A DNA stretch of 64,000 bases from Streptacidiphilus jeojiense. GTDB lineage: Bacteria > Actinomycetota > Actinomycetes > Streptomycetales > Streptomycetaceae. The translations under genes and the position numbers were made by a program. This document shows, one piece after another, positions 8,417 through 16,674 of the stretch. Below the pieces are notes generated by a model. It did no database searches. It was given only the letters and a program-made list of their open reading frames with translations, and was not told where the DNA came from. Numbering within the stretch: the first letter of the stretch is position 1; each line of letters begins with the position of its first letter. The DNA lies in assembly GCF_000719095.1 (NCBI RefSeq), contig NZ_JOEH01000018.1, positions 62,001-126,000 of the forward strand, read 5' to 3'.

Positions 8417-9643
8417 ATGTCAAAGAACGTCAGGCTGAAGCACTCAGGGCTGCGCGACACCGCCATCGTCGGCGTCGGTGCGACCCCCTACTACAAGCGC
8501 GGCGAGAGCGCCGACAGGAGCATCAACCAGCTCGCCGGGGAGGCCATCCTGGCTGCCTGCGCGGACGCCGGCCTCTCGGTCAGGGACGTCGACGGGCTGG
8601 CCTTCTACTCCCTCGCCCGCGCCGGGTACGCCGACCAGATGGAGGCCGGCGAGTTCGTGGAGACCCTGGGGATCCGCGAGCTCAGGTTCTCGGCCGCGCT
8701 GACCGGTGGCGGCGGCGGCTCGGCCGGTGCCATCGGCCTGGCCCGGGCGGCGATCGTCGCGGGCGACGCCTCGATCGTGGTGACCGTGATGGCCCTCCAG
8801 CAGCGCACCCGGCTGGGGACCGTGTTCGCCGCCAAGGCGTCCACACCGCTCGCGTCGTTCGTCCAGCCGTCCGGACTCGCCGGGCCCGGACACCTGATGT
8901 CGCTGCTGACCCGGCGCCATATGCACCAGTACGGCACCACCCGGGACGCCTTCGCCGAGATCGCGATGTCGACCAGGGCCAACGCCCTGAACCGCCCCAA
9001 GGCCCGCTACCGAGAACCGCTGACGCACGATCAGTACTTCGGCGCCCGGATGCTGGCCGATCCGCTGTGCCTGTACGACTTCTGCATGGAGAGCGAGGGC
9101 GCGGTCGCGGTCGTCACCACCTCGATCGAGCGGGCGCGCGACCTGCGGCAGAAGCCGGTGCCGGTCGTCTCGGTCGCCCACGGCGGCACCCGCGAATGGG
9201 GCCGAGCGTTCTCCTGGTTCGGCATGCCCGACGACGGGACCTTCGCCTCCTCCGGGCACAAGTCGATCGCCCAACGGCTCTACCAGCGCGCCGGGGTCAC
9301 CGCGGAGGACATCGACGTGGCGCTGATCTACGACCACTTCACCCCCATGGTGCTGATGCAGCTGGAGGACTACGGCTTCTGCGCCAAGGGCGAGGGCGGA
9401 CCGTACGTGCTCAGCGGTGCCATCAGGCACTCCCCCGAACGCAAGCCGGGCCGCGTCTCGGTCAACCCGCACGGCGGGCAGCTCTCCGAGGCCTACATCA
9501 TCGGGGCCACCCATATCGTCGAGGGAGTCGAGCAGATGCGGGGCACGGCGATCAACCAGGTCACCGACGCCGAACTGGCCCTGGTGACCGGCGGCCCGGC
9601 CGCCCTCCCGGTCAGCGGCCTGATCCTGGGACGTGACCGATGA
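8417..9643 (+). CDS. Thiolase-fold lipid-transfer/aldolase protein (Ltp2-like)
   Basis: A 408-residue thiolase-superfamily protein. Where a true thiolase has its nucleophilic Cys, this protein reads ALTGGGGGSAGAIGLARAAI, so condensation or thiolysis is unlikely. The C-terminal half has YDHFTPMVLMQLEDYGFCAKGEGG and VNPHGGQLSEAY. This is the pattern of SCP2-thiolase-like aldolases such as Ltp2, which cleave a 3-hydroxyacyl-CoA side chain from a ring. Such enzymes need a DUF35 partner, which is the next gene (ATGA overlap). It probably removes an acyl-CoA unit retro-aldolytically. Confidence 0.87.
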   Translation: MSKNVRLKHSGLRDTAIVGVGATPYYKRGESADRSINQLAGEAILAACADAGLSVRDVDGLAFYSLARAGYADQMEAGEFVETLGIRELRFSAALTGGGGGSAGAIGLARAAIVAGDASIVVTVMALQQRTRLGTVFAAKASTPLASFVQPSGLAGPGHLMSLLTRRHMHQYGTTRDAFAEIAMSTRANALNRPKARYREPLTHDQYFGARMLADPLCLYDFCMESEGAVAVVTTSIERARDLRQKPVPVVSVAHGGTREWGRAFSWFGMPDDGTFASSGHKSIAQRLYQRAGVTAEDIDVALIYDHFTPMVLMQLEDYGFCAKGEGGPYVLSGAIRHSPERKPGRVSVNPHGGQLSEAYIIGATHIVEGVEQMRGTAINQVTDAELALVTGGPAALPVSGLILGRDR

Positions 9644-10089
9644 GCGAAACCGGGATCGCCACAGCCCTGCCCGCCGAACTCGTGCGGATCACCACCGACC
9701 CGAGCACCGAGCCGTTCTGGCGGGCCGCCAAGGAGCGCCGGCTGGTCGCACCCCGGTGCGCCGACTGCACCGCCTTCCGGCTGCCGCCCACACCCTTCTG
9801 CCCGCACTGCCAGTCCGCCTCGGTGGAGTGGGTCGAGCTGTCGGGGAGGGCGACGGTGTACACCTACACGGTGGTCCAGGGCTTCCCCGGGCTGGCGGAC
9901 ATCACGCTGGTCCCGGTGGTCGTGGACCTGCCGGACGCCCCGGGGGCCCGGCTGGTCACCAACGTCGTCGGTGCCGCCCCCGGCGACGTCCGCATCGGCA
10001 CCGAACTGACCGTCGACTTCCACCCCATCTCGGACGGCTGGCTGCTGCCGGTCTTCCGCATCGCAGACCCGCCCCTGGGAGGGGAGTGA
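9640..10089 (+). CDS. DUF35 OB-fold/zinc-ribbon protein, aldolase partner
   Basis: A 149-residue protein with an N-terminal rubredoxin-like zinc ribbon (Cys40, Cys43, Cys54, Cys57 in CADC and CPHC) and a C-terminal OB fold (TVYTYTVVQ, TELTVDFHP). In the Ltp2-ChsH2 system this fold binds the acyl-CoA and is required for aldolase activity. Its start overlaps the stop of the thiolase-fold gene, which supports a stable heteromer. Here the DUF35 domain is free-standing, not fused to a MaoC hydratase. Confidence 0.9.
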   Translation: MSETGIATALPAELVRITTDPSTEPFWRAAKERRLVAPRCADCTAFRLPPTPFCPHCQSASVEWVELSGRATVYTYTVVQGFPGLADITLVPVVVDLPDAPGARLVTNVVGAAPGDVRIGTELTVDFHPISDGWLLPVFRIADPPLGGE

Positions 10090-10304
10090 CCGTGGCCGAC
10101 CACGAGAGCGTGCTCGACGACGCACCGTCCGAGTTCCTCGCCGGCATCGCGAACTCCGCCGGGCAGTGCGACGGACAGGCGGTCGTCCCCGACGGGGACC
10201 ACTACCTGTGCTGGTGCTCCTGCGGCGAGTGGCGGATCCAGGCGCCCAGCCAGAGCGAGGGGCTGCGCCTGGCCCGGCTGCACACCGGCAGCCCGACCGA
10301 CTGA
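10086..10304 (+). CDS. Small Cys-rich hypothetical protein (72 aa)
   Basis: A 72-residue reading frame with GTG 10086 overlapping the DUF35 stop (GTGA). A second GTG at 10092 is better spaced from GGGAGGGGAG, so the protein may be two residues shorter. It contains CDGQAVVPDGDHYLCWCSCGEWRI, with three Cys in YLCWCSCG that could bind metal or form a disulfide. I do not recognise the family. Its position between the aldolase pair and the alcohol dehydrogenase suggests an accessory role, but nothing in the sequence proves one. Confidence 0.6.
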   Translation: MTVADHESVLDDAPSEFLAGIANSAGQCDGQAVVPDGDHYLCWCSCGEWRIQAPSQSEGLRLARLHTGSPTD

Positions 10305-10308
10305 CACC

Positions 10309-10338
10309 TGACGACCCGTGACGACCCGTAACGACTGG
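10309..10338 (+). repeat. Three 10-bp tandem repeats upstream of the alcohol dehydrogenase
   Basis: TGACGACCCG occurs twice in a row and is followed by a degenerate TAACGACTGG. The units are one DNA turn apart and lie just before the SD GGGAG and the ATG at 10350. They may be a regulator site or a simple slippage repeat. Confidence 0.55.
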
Positions 10339-10349
10339 GAGACGTATTC

Positions 10350-11399
10350 ATGCCGCAGATCAGTAGAGCCGTAGTGATGCCCGGTGACGGCACCTGGGAG
10401 CTGCGGGAGTTCCCGGTGCCCTCCCCTCCTCCTGGCGGTGCCGTCCTGCGGGTGGAGGCCGTGGGCATGTGCCACAGCGACATCGACCACCTGCACGGCA
10501 TCGTGCACACCCCGTGGGGCGGGGCCTATCCCTCGATCCCCGGCCACGAGATCGTCGGACGCATCCACGCGCTCACCGACGAGGCCCGCGCCCGATGGGG
10601 CGTTGAGGAAGGCCGGCGCGTCGCCGTGCGCGAGTCGGTCCCGCTGCCGGGCGGCATCCGGGTCTACGGCCACGACTTCGGCGTCGACGAGCGGTCGGGC
10701 CTGTCCGGCGGCTACGCGGACTACATGGAACTGCTGCCGGAGACGCTGCTGGAACCGCTCCCCGACGACATCCCGGCCGAGGAGCTGACGCTCTGGGAGC
10801 CACTGGCCATCGCGGTCCGGTGGGCGACAGCCGTACGGCCCGGCGACTCGGTCGCCATCCTGGGGCCGGGTCACCTGGGGCTGGCCTCGATCGTCGCGGC
10901 CCGCGCCGCGGGCGCCGAGAGGATCTTCATCACCGGCACCGCCTCGGACTCCCTGCGGCTGGACGCGGCACGCAAGCTGGGCGTCGAGGAGGCCATCGAC
11001 ATCAGCACCACCGATCCCGTGGAGCGCATCCGCGAGCTCACCGGCGACGGCGTGAGCGTGGTCATCGACGCCGCCTCGGCCTCGACCGCGACAGTGACGC
11101 AGGGCATGCAGATGGCCCAGCGCGGCGGCACGGTGGTGATCGGCGGCCTCAAGGACCGCAAGCCGGTGGAGGGCTTCATCAGCGACCTGATCCCCATGCG
11201 CCAACTCCACCTGCACGCCGGCTTCCCCGGCGACCACGTCAAGACCTCGGTGGAGCTGATCAGGCAGGGCAAGGTCCCGACCGCCGACCTGCTCGGCGAG
11301 GTCGTCACCCTCGACACGGTCGGCGAGGGCCTGTCCCTCCTCGCCCGCGAACAGCCGGACCGCGACGCGATCCGGGTCTCCCTCAAGCTCGCCGACTGA
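10350..11399 (+). CDS. Zinc-dependent alcohol dehydrogenase (MDR family)
   Basis: A 349-residue medium-chain dehydrogenase. Catalytic zinc ligands are visible: Cys41 in GMCHSD, His66 and Glu67 in PGHEIVG, and a Glu in LWEPLAIA. The Rossmann motif is GPGHLGLASI. The four-Cys structural zinc lobe of classical alcohol dehydrogenases is absent (RRVAVRESVPLPGGIRVYGHDFG occupies that stretch). It would oxidise an alcohol intermediate with NAD(P). GGGAG upstream supports ATG 10350. The transcript ends at a hairpin shared with the convergent crotonase gene. Confidence 0.9.
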   Translation: MPQISRAVVMPGDGTWELREFPVPSPPPGGAVLRVEAVGMCHSDIDHLHGIVHTPWGGAYPSIPGHEIVGRIHALTDEARARWGVEEGRRVAVRESVPLPGGIRVYGHDFGVDERSGLSGGYADYMELLPETLLEPLPDDIPAEELTLWEPLAIAVRWATAVRPGDSVAILGPGHLGLASIVAARAAGAERIFITGTASDSLRLDAARKLGVEEAIDISTTDPVERIRELTGDGVSVVIDAASASTATVTQGMQMAQRGGTVVIGGLKDRKPVEGFISDLIPMRQLHLHAGFPGDHVKTSVELIRQGKVPTADLLGEVVTLDTVGEGLSLLAREQPDRDAIRVSLKLAD

Positions 11400-11404
11400 A
11401 GCGC

Positions 11405-11451
11405 CCGTCCCCGGTGGCGAAGCCGCTCAGCGGCCTTGCCACCGGGGACGG
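11405..11451. terminator. Bidirectional hairpin terminator
   Basis: Perfect 14-bp arms CCGTCCCCGGTGGC and GCCACCGGGGACGG enclose a loop holding a second small stem (GCCGC-TCA-GCGGC). It sits between convergent genes and overlaps the last codons of the crotonase gene. Confidence 0.75.
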
Positions 11452-12191
11452 CGCTTCTCGAAGAAGGCGGCGACGCCTTCCTTGATGTCCTGGCCGGCCT
11501 TGACCCGCTCGACGGCCTGGGCGCCGGCTTCCCAGCCCGCCGCATCCTCGTCCTCGTGAAGTGTGGCGAGGGCGGCCAGGCTCGCTGCGACCGAGACGGG
11601 TGAGGAGAGGCAGACGTCCTCGGCCAGGGCCAGTGCGGTCGCGAGGGCTTCGCCGGGGGCGCACAGGCGGTTGACGAAGCCGAGTTGGTGGCCGCGTTCG
11701 GCGTCCAGGACGGCGCCGGTGATCAGCAGTTCCTTGGCGACGTTGAGCGGCAGGGCGCGCATGGCGCGGAAGAGGGCGCCCGAGGAGGCGACCACTCCCC
11801 GGCGACTCTCCGGGAGCGCGAACCGCGCGGTCTCCGAGGCGACCACCAGGTCGCAGGCGAGCGCGATCTCGAACCCGCCCCCGTAGGCCGGCCCCTCGAC
11901 GGCTGCGATCAGCGGCTTGGCCCGGCGTCGTCTGATGACTCCGTACTCGCCGCCCCGTTCGGTACCGCCGCCCGTTCCGTCGCGCAGGTCGGAGCCGGCG
12001 CAGAACACCGACGCCGTTCCGGTGATCACGCCGGCCCACAACTCACCGTCGTCGTCCAACAGGTTGAGCGCCTCATCAATGCCGGCGGTGGTCACCCGGT
12101 CAATCGCGTTGCGCTTGGCCTCGCGGTCGATACGGATCACCAGGACCCGGCCCTGCCGCTCGCTGCGGACCGTGGCTGCGTCGGATGACAT
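11427..12191 (-). CDS. Enoyl-CoA hydratase/isomerase (crotonase)
   Basis: A 254-residue crotonase-fold protein. AGSDLRDG holds the first oxyanion-hole segment, and AAVEGPAYGGGFEIALACD is the central signature with the second. The usual acid/base Glu after ALPE is present in the ALPESRRG segment. The C-terminus EKRRPRWQG is typical of crotonases. It hydrates or isomerises an enoyl-CoA. GGAAGAGG lies upstream of ATG 12191. It is the last gene of a leftward operon with two SDRs, and its 3' end forms one arm of the shared terminator. Confidence 0.9.
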   Translation of the reverse strand: MSSDAATVRSERQGRVLVIRIDREAKRNAIDRVTTAGIDEALNLLDDDGELWAGVITGTASVFCAGSDLRDGTGGGTERGGEYGVIRRRRAKPLIAAVEGPAYGGGFEIALACDLVVASETARFALPESRRGVVASSGALFRAMRALPLNVAKELLITGAVLDAERGHQLGFVNRLCAPGEALATALALAEDVCLSSPVSVAASLAALATLHEDEDAAGWEAGAQAVERVKAGQDIKEGVAAFFEKRRPRWQGR

Positions 12192-12239
12192 GGTCCCTCT
12201 TCCGGTGGCAACGTGGTGAGGACGGCAAGAGGCGAATGC

Positions 12240-13019
12240 CTACTTGGCGCCCTTCGGGGTGAACCGCAGGGCTCCGTCCAGGCGGATGGTCTCGCCGTTG
12301 AGGTAGACGTTCTCGGCTATCTGCTGGATCAGTTGGGCGTACTCCTCGGGGCGACCCATCCGCTTGGGGAACGGGACCGCGGCGCCCCAGTAGGCGTCCA
12401 GCTGTGCCGGGTCGGCGTCCCCGAAGGCCGGGGTCAGGAAGGTGCCGGGGGCGACGGTGACCACCCGGATGCCCAGCGGCGCGAGGTCGCGGGCCAGCGG
12501 CAGGGTCATCGCCACGATGCCGCCCTTGGCCGCGCTGTAGGCGGCCTGGCCGATCGTTCCGTCGTAGGCGGCGATGGACGCGGTGTTGATGATGACGCCG
12601 CGCTCCCCGTGCTCCAGTGGTTCGCTGCGCGCCATAGCCGCCGCGGCCAGGCGGCCGATGTTGAAGGTCGCGTTGAGGAAGACCTCGACCACCCGGGTGA
12701 ACGACTCCTGCGGAGCCGGCCGGTTGTCCCGGTCCAGGGTCCGCGACCCGCCGCGGCCGCCGTGCGCGACGACCACGATGCGCAGCTGCCCCAGCTCCGC
12801 CGCCTGGTCCAGCGCCGCCTGGACGCTGTCCTCGTCGGTGACATCCGTACGGACGAACACGGCGCCGTCGCCGAGGTCCTCGGCGACCGCCTTGCCCTTG
12901 GCCTCGTCCAGGTCGCAGACCACGACCCTGGCCCCGGCCGCGTGCAGCCGGCGGGCCGAGGCGGCCCCGAAGCCACCGCCGCCGCCGGCGACCAGCGCTA
13001 CCGCACCCTTGATGTCCAT
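12240..13019 (-). CDS. SDR, type II 3-hydroxyacyl-CoA dehydrogenase-like
   Basis: A 259-residue SDR resembling HSD17B10/type II hydroxyacyl-CoA dehydrogenases. It has the cofactor motif AGGGGGFGAASARRL, active site YSAAKGG, Ser in NTASIAAYDG, and a C-terminal EEYAQLIQQIAENVYLNGETIRLDGAL. A close relative with the same ending lies at 32287-33054. It probably oxidises a 3-hydroxyacyl-CoA in beta-oxidation. GGAGGAGT precedes ATG 13019. It lies between the mycofactocin-type SDR and the crotonase. Confidence 0.88.
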   Translation of the reverse strand: MDIKGAVALVAGGGGGFGAASARRLHAAGARVVVCDLDEAKGKAVAEDLGDGAVFVRTDVTDEDSVQAALDQAAELGQLRIVVVAHGGRGGSRTLDRDNRPAPQESFTRVVEVFLNATFNIGRLAAAAMARSEPLEHGERGVIINTASIAAYDGTIGQAAYSAAKGGIVAMTLPLARDLAPLGIRVVTVAPGTFLTPAFGDADPAQLDAYWGAAVPFPKRMGRPEEYAQLIQQIAENVYLNGETIRLDGALRFTPKGAK

Positions 13020-13036
13020 GTGTGTGTACTCCTCCG

Positions 13037-13897
13037 TCAGAATGCCGGGGCCTGCGGGCGCAGCTTGACGTAGCCGCCCGCGTCGACCCTCATCTGCAGG
13101 CCAGTGATGTAGCGGGATTCGTCGGACAGCAGGAACAGCACGGCGTCCGCGATGTCCTCCGGTTCGACGTAGGGGATCCCCATCGCCGTCTGGGAGGTGA
13201 ACGACTCCAGGGCGTCGGCGCGGCCGGGCTCGGCCAGGTCGGGACGGAACACCTGGTACATGACGTCGCTGTTGAGCATGTCGGTGTTGACGTTGGTGGG
13301 GTGTACCGCGTTGGCGCGGATGTTCCGGGAGGCGAGGGCGGCCGCGAGGTCGTGCACCAGCGAGGCGACCGCGCGCTTGGCCCAGGAGTAGCCGAGCCCA
13401 CCGGAGCCCTTGGCGACGTTGTCGAGGCTGCCGGGGACCAGCGCCGCGAGGCTGCCGGTGGCGACGATGGAGGCGCCCGCGCCCAGGTGCGGCAGAGCGG
13501 CCTCGATGGTGTTGAAGACTCCGCAGAAGTCGACAGCCACGGCGTCGACGAAGGCGCTGCCGTCGGTGGTGCCCAGCGGGCAGATGGCCGCCTGGGCGAC
13601 GACACCGTCGAGCCTGCCGAACTCGGCCACGCCGTCGGCGAGGGCCCCGGCCAGGGCGCCCCGGTCGCGCACGTCGGCGACCCTGGCGACCATCCGCCGG
13701 CCCTGCTTGGCGACCTGACGCTCCGTCTCCTCCAGGTCCTCGCGCCGGGCCAGCGGGTACTGGTTGGAGTCGATGTCGGCGCAGATGTCCACGCCGATGA
13801 TGTCCGCGCCCTCCGCCGCGGCGCGAACCGCGTGCGCGCGGCCCTGGCCGCGGGCGGCGCCGGTGATGAAGACGACCTTGCCGTCCAAGCGTCCCAT
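13037..13897 (-). CDS. Mycofactocin-coupled SDR nicotinoprotein
   Basis: A 286-residue SDR starting GRLDGKVVFITGAARGQGR. It has the insertion after the second beta strand (DICADIDSNQYPLARREDL, then GRRMVARVADVRD) that marks mycofactocin-dependent SDRs, which hold NAD(H) tightly and pass electrons to mycofactocin. The active site is YSWAKRA and the C-terminus ITGLQMRVDAGGYVKL. ATG 13897 is five bases after AAGGAG; an in-frame GTG lies two codons upstream. An AT-rich operator-like site lies just before it. The complete mycofactocin locus begins about 36 kb to the right. Confidence 0.88.
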   Translation of the reverse strand: MGRLDGKVVFITGAARGQGRAHAVRAAAEGADIIGVDICADIDSNQYPLARREDLEETERQVAKQGRRMVARVADVRDRGALAGALADGVAEFGRLDGVVAQAAICPLGTTDGSAFVDAVAVDFCGVFNTIEAALPHLGAGASIVATGSLAALVPGSLDNVAKGSGGLGYSWAKRAVASLVHDLAAALASRNIRANAVHPTNVNTDMLNSDVMYQVFRPDLAEPGRADALESFTSQTAMGIPYVEPEDIADAVLFLLSDESRYITGLQMRVDAGGYVKLRPQAPAF

Positions 13898-13908
13898 GAT
13901 CACTCCTT

Positions 13909-13924
13909 ATCAGCTAAATCATAT
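13909..13924. promoter_or_regulatory. ATSAG-type operator candidate
   Basis: ATCAGCTAAATCATAT lies directly upstream of the mycofactocin-coupled SDR. It matches the site at 31273 at 12 of 16 positions and contrasts sharply with the GC-rich surroundings. Confidence 0.5.
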
Positions 13925-13926
13925 GC

Positions 13927-14361
13927 CTATTTTTGACGCATGGTCCAGTCGGCGACCAGGTCTGCGTAGTCGCGGTAGCCGCACAGCGCGGCGGCCACGA
14001 CCGGGGCGACCGCCGCGGGTTCGGCGTCCATGAGCAGTTGCACCAGCACGTGGTGCGGCCCCTCCGGCGGGGTGAGCGCGGTCGCCAGCCGTCCGTCGAT
14101 CACCCCGGCCCGGGCCACCGAGGCGAACGAGCCCGCCGACGGCCCCGGCGCCTCATCCAGGAGCACCGACGAGATCTGACGGTTGATCACACCGGAGAGG
14201 TCCGCGAGCAGCGCCAGGACCCGTTCCACCACCACCCCGACCGCGGGATCACCCGCCAGCCGGGCGGCGTCCACCGGGCCGATGGCCTCCAACTGGCCGA
14301 CCGAGGTGCGCATGGTCATCAGGCTGCGCTCGATCGCGGGCACGTTCAGGGGTGGGGTCAC
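13927..14361 (-). CDS. HepT-like (DUF86-type) protein
   Basis: About 144 residues from GTG 14361, which has GAGG upstream. The pattern LADLSGVINRQISSVLLDEAPG then ARAGVIDGRLA and HHVLVQLLMDAEPAAVAPVV resembles the all-helical HepT/DUF86 fold. The RxxxH(x)Y-type RNase motif is not clearly intact. HepT toxins normally pair with a MntA nucleotidyltransferase, and none is nearby. It is the first gene of the leftward operon, so it may have a domesticated role. Longer upstream starts are possible but would run into divergent promoter sequence. Confidence 0.6.
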   Translation of the reverse strand: MTPPLNVPAIERSLMTMRTSVGQLEAIGPVDAARLAGDPAVGVVVERVLALLADLSGVINRQISSVLLDEAPGPSAGSFASVARAGVIDGRLATALTPPEGPHHVLVQLLMDAEPAAVAPVVAAALCGYRDYADLVADWTMRQK

Positions 14362-14491
14362 CCAGCCATCCTCACGGCCCGGAGGCCGCGCGGCACGCCC
14401 CGGTTCCACCTGCCGGGATGCTCGATGGACCCGTCCCGCTCCCCCGTTGGAAAGTCGGCCGACAACTTCCTTCCTTGGACCAGGGGGTCCG

Positions 14492-15070
14492 GTGCGCTCT
14501 TTGAGTGACCTCTTCCGCAACGTCATGCAGCTCGGATACGTGACGGACGACATCGACGCCGCGACGGCGTACTTCGAGTCCACGTTGGGGACCGTGGACT
14601 GCGTCAAGCACTACAAGTCCTCACTGGGCGGCGGACGCCCCCCGGCCCTCGGCGGCGAACCGGGCTCCTCCTTCGTGGTGGTCGACGGCGTTCCCGCCGA
14701 GGAGTGGGTCATCGACGTCGCCCTGGTCAACGCGGGCGCCACCAATCTGGAGATCATCCGCCCGGTCAGCGGCGCGGTCGACCTCTACCGCGGCGCGGTA
14801 CGACCCGGGCGGCCGGCCACCCTGCACCACCTCGGCTTCCGGATCGACGACTTCGACGAGGCGTCCGCGGTCGTCGCGGCCGCCGGCAAGGAATGGGCGC
14901 AGTTCGGCGTCAGCGGCGACATCCGCTTCGGTTACCTCGACCTGACGGCCGAGCTGGGCCACTTCGTGGAGGTGATGGAGCTCGGGCCGCAGAGCGCCGA
15001 GGGCTTCGCCCAGCTCGAAGCGGTGTCGAACGCGGTCACGGACGCGGTCACGGACACGGACAAGCAGTGA
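14492..15070 (+). CDS. VOC (glyoxalase-fold) protein
   Basis: A 192-residue vicinal-oxygen-chelate protein: MQLGYVTDDIDAATAYFESTLG opens the first module, TLHHLGFRIDDFD carries a metal-ligand His, and LGHFVEVMEL carries a ligand Glu. GTG 14492 follows AGGGGG. The fold covers epimerases, glyoxalases and single-module dioxygenases, and the reaction cannot be settled here. It precedes the KstD-like flavoprotein by 32 bases, probably in the same transcript. A Val-Thr-Asp repeat lies near the C-terminus (NAVTDAVTDTDKQ). Confidence 0.82.
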   Translation: MRSLSDLFRNVMQLGYVTDDIDAATAYFESTLGTVDCVKHYKSSLGGGRPPALGGEPGSSFVVVDGVPAEEWVIDVALVNAGATNLEIIRPVSGAVDLYRGAVRPGRPATLHHLGFRIDDFDEASAVVAAAGKEWAQFGVSGDIRFGYLDLTAELGHFVEVMELGPQSAEGFAQLEAVSNAVTDAVTDTDKQ

Positions 15071-15102
15071 CTTCTTCATCCACCATGGCGAAGGGAACGG
15101 GC

Positions 15103-16674
15103 ATGAGCGAGCAAGGTGCGGCCGGGGACGAGTACGACGTCATCGTCGTCGGCTCGGGCGGCGGACTGATCGGCGCCTACACCGCGGCCTCCCACGGGCT
15201 GCGGACGCTGGTCATCGAGAAGACCCCGTACGTCGGCGGCACGACCTCCTACTCGGGCGCGGGCATCTGGCTGCCCGGCAACGCCGCCGAGCAGCGGGCC
15301 GGCGTCGAGGACAGCCCCGAGGCCGCCCGCCCCTACCTGGACGCGATCATCGGCGACGACGCACCGGTCGCGCTGCGCGAGGCGTTCCTGCAGGCGGGCC
15401 CGCGCATGATCGACGAGCTGGAGCAGAACCCGCTGTTCCAGTGGTTCGAGTGGAAGGGCGTGCCGGACTACTTCGAGGGCCGCCCCGGAAGCCTGGCACA
15501 GGGCCGCACCGTCTTCCCGCCCGACTTCCCGCGCGCCGAGCTCGGCAGCCTGGAGCCGCTGCTGCGCCGGCCGCTGTGGACCGAGCGCTGGGGCGTGCAC
15601 CCCGGCCTGCAGTTGATCGGCGGTCAGGCATTGATCGGCCGGGCGCTGCTGGCCTACATGGAGACCGGCAATGGCTCGCTGCGGGTGAACACCGCGCTGC
15701 AGAGCCTGCTGGTGGAGGACGGACGGGTGGCCGGCGTGGTGGCCCTGCAGGACGGCGAGCAGGTGACCTTCCGCGCCCGCCGCGGCGTGATCCTGGCGGC
15801 CGGCGGGTACGAGCGCAACGGCGAACTGCGCCGCAGCTTCCAGCCGGCGGTGGGCGACGAGTGGACCCAGGGCTGCGAGGGCAACACCGGCGACGCGCTC
15901 ACCGCGGGCATCGCTGTCGGCGCGGCCACCGACCTGCTGGAGGAGGCCTGGTACGCCCCCGGGCTGGTGGTGCCGGACACCCGGCCGGTGTTCTACACCT
16001 CGGTGTGGAGCGGCATCTGGGTCAACGGCGAGGGCGAGCGCTTCATGAACGAGCGCCTGCCCTACGACCGGGCCGGCCACGAGATGCTGCGCCTGGGCCA
16101 GCTCTCCACGCACTGGGTGTTCGACCAGCGCCAGCTCGACAACGAGCGGGCCTTCGCCACGCTGCCGGTGGCACCGGAGGTGCCGGGCTGGTTCGACGTG
16201 GAGAAGTTCGTCGAGGCCGGGGTCCTCAAGCGGGCGGACACCCTGGAGGAGCTCGCCGAGCTGATCGGGGTGCCCGCCGCGGCCCTGATCAAGAGCGTCG
16301 ACCAGTTCAACGGCTACGCGCGGGCGGGCAAGGACGAGCAGTTCGGCCGCGGCGAGGCCCCCTGGGACCTGATGGTCACCCACCTGGCCGGAGCCCACAC
16401 CGACGGCCCCAACCCGGTCCTGGGCGTGATCGACAAGGGGCCGTTCTACGCGGCCACCATCGTCCTCTCCGACCTCGGGACCAAGGGCGGCCTGCGCACC
16501 GACGAGCACGCCCGGGTGCTGCGGACCGACGGCTCGACGATCACCGGGCTGTACGCCTCGGGCAACACCATGGCCCCGATGTCGGGCCGGATCTACGCCG
16601 GCGCCGGCGTGCCGGTGGGCTCCTCGATGGCCTTCTCCTACATCGCCGCGCTCGACCTGGCGGAGCAGGGCTGA
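15103..16674 (+). CDS. FAD-dependent 3-ketosteroid dehydrogenase-like oxidoreductase (KstD type)
   Basis: A 523-residue flavoprotein. The FAD-binding GSGGGLIGAYTAASHG lies at residues 17-32, with VIEKTPYVGGTTSYSGAGIWLPG after it and ASGNTMAPMSGRIYAGAGVPVG at the C-terminus. The latter matches the Tyr-Ala-Gly region that holds a catalytic Tyr and Gly in KstD enzymes. NERLPYDRAGHEML in the middle may hold a second active-site Tyr. It would introduce a ring double bond next to a ketone, as in delta1-dehydrogenation. ATG 15103 has GGGA six bases upstream. Fumarate-reductase-like FAD enzymes with other substrates share the fold. Confidence 0.86.
   Translation: MSEQGAAGDEYDVIVVGSGGGLIGAYTAASHGLRTLVIEKTPYVGGTTSYSGAGIWLPGNAAEQRAGVEDSPEAARPYLDAIIGDDAPVALREAFLQAGPRMIDELEQNPLFQWFEWKGVPDYFEGRPGSLAQGRTVFPPDFPRAELGSLEPLLRRPLWTERWGVHPGLQLIGGQALIGRALLAYMETGNGSLRVNTALQSLLVEDGRVAGVVALQDGEQVTFRARRGVILAAGGYERNGELRRSFQPAVGDEWTQGCEGNTGDALTAGIAVGAATDLLEEAWYAPGLVVPDTRPVFYTSVWSGIWVNGEGERFMNERLPYDRAGHEMLRLGQLSTHWVFDQRQLDNERAFATLPVAPEVPGWFDVEKFVEAGVLKRADTLEELAELIGVPAAALIKSVDQFNGYARAGKDEQFGRGEAPWDLMVTHLAGAHTDGPNPVLGVIDKGPFYAATIVLSDLGTKGGLRTDEHARVLRTDGSTITGLYASGNTMAPMSGRIYAGAGVPVGSSMAFSYIAALDLAEQG

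Noticed and set aside
8417..9643. True acetyl-CoA acetyltransferase
   Set aside because: The nucleophilic Cys position is occupied by a Gly-rich segment, which fits a lipid-transfer-type aldolase instead.
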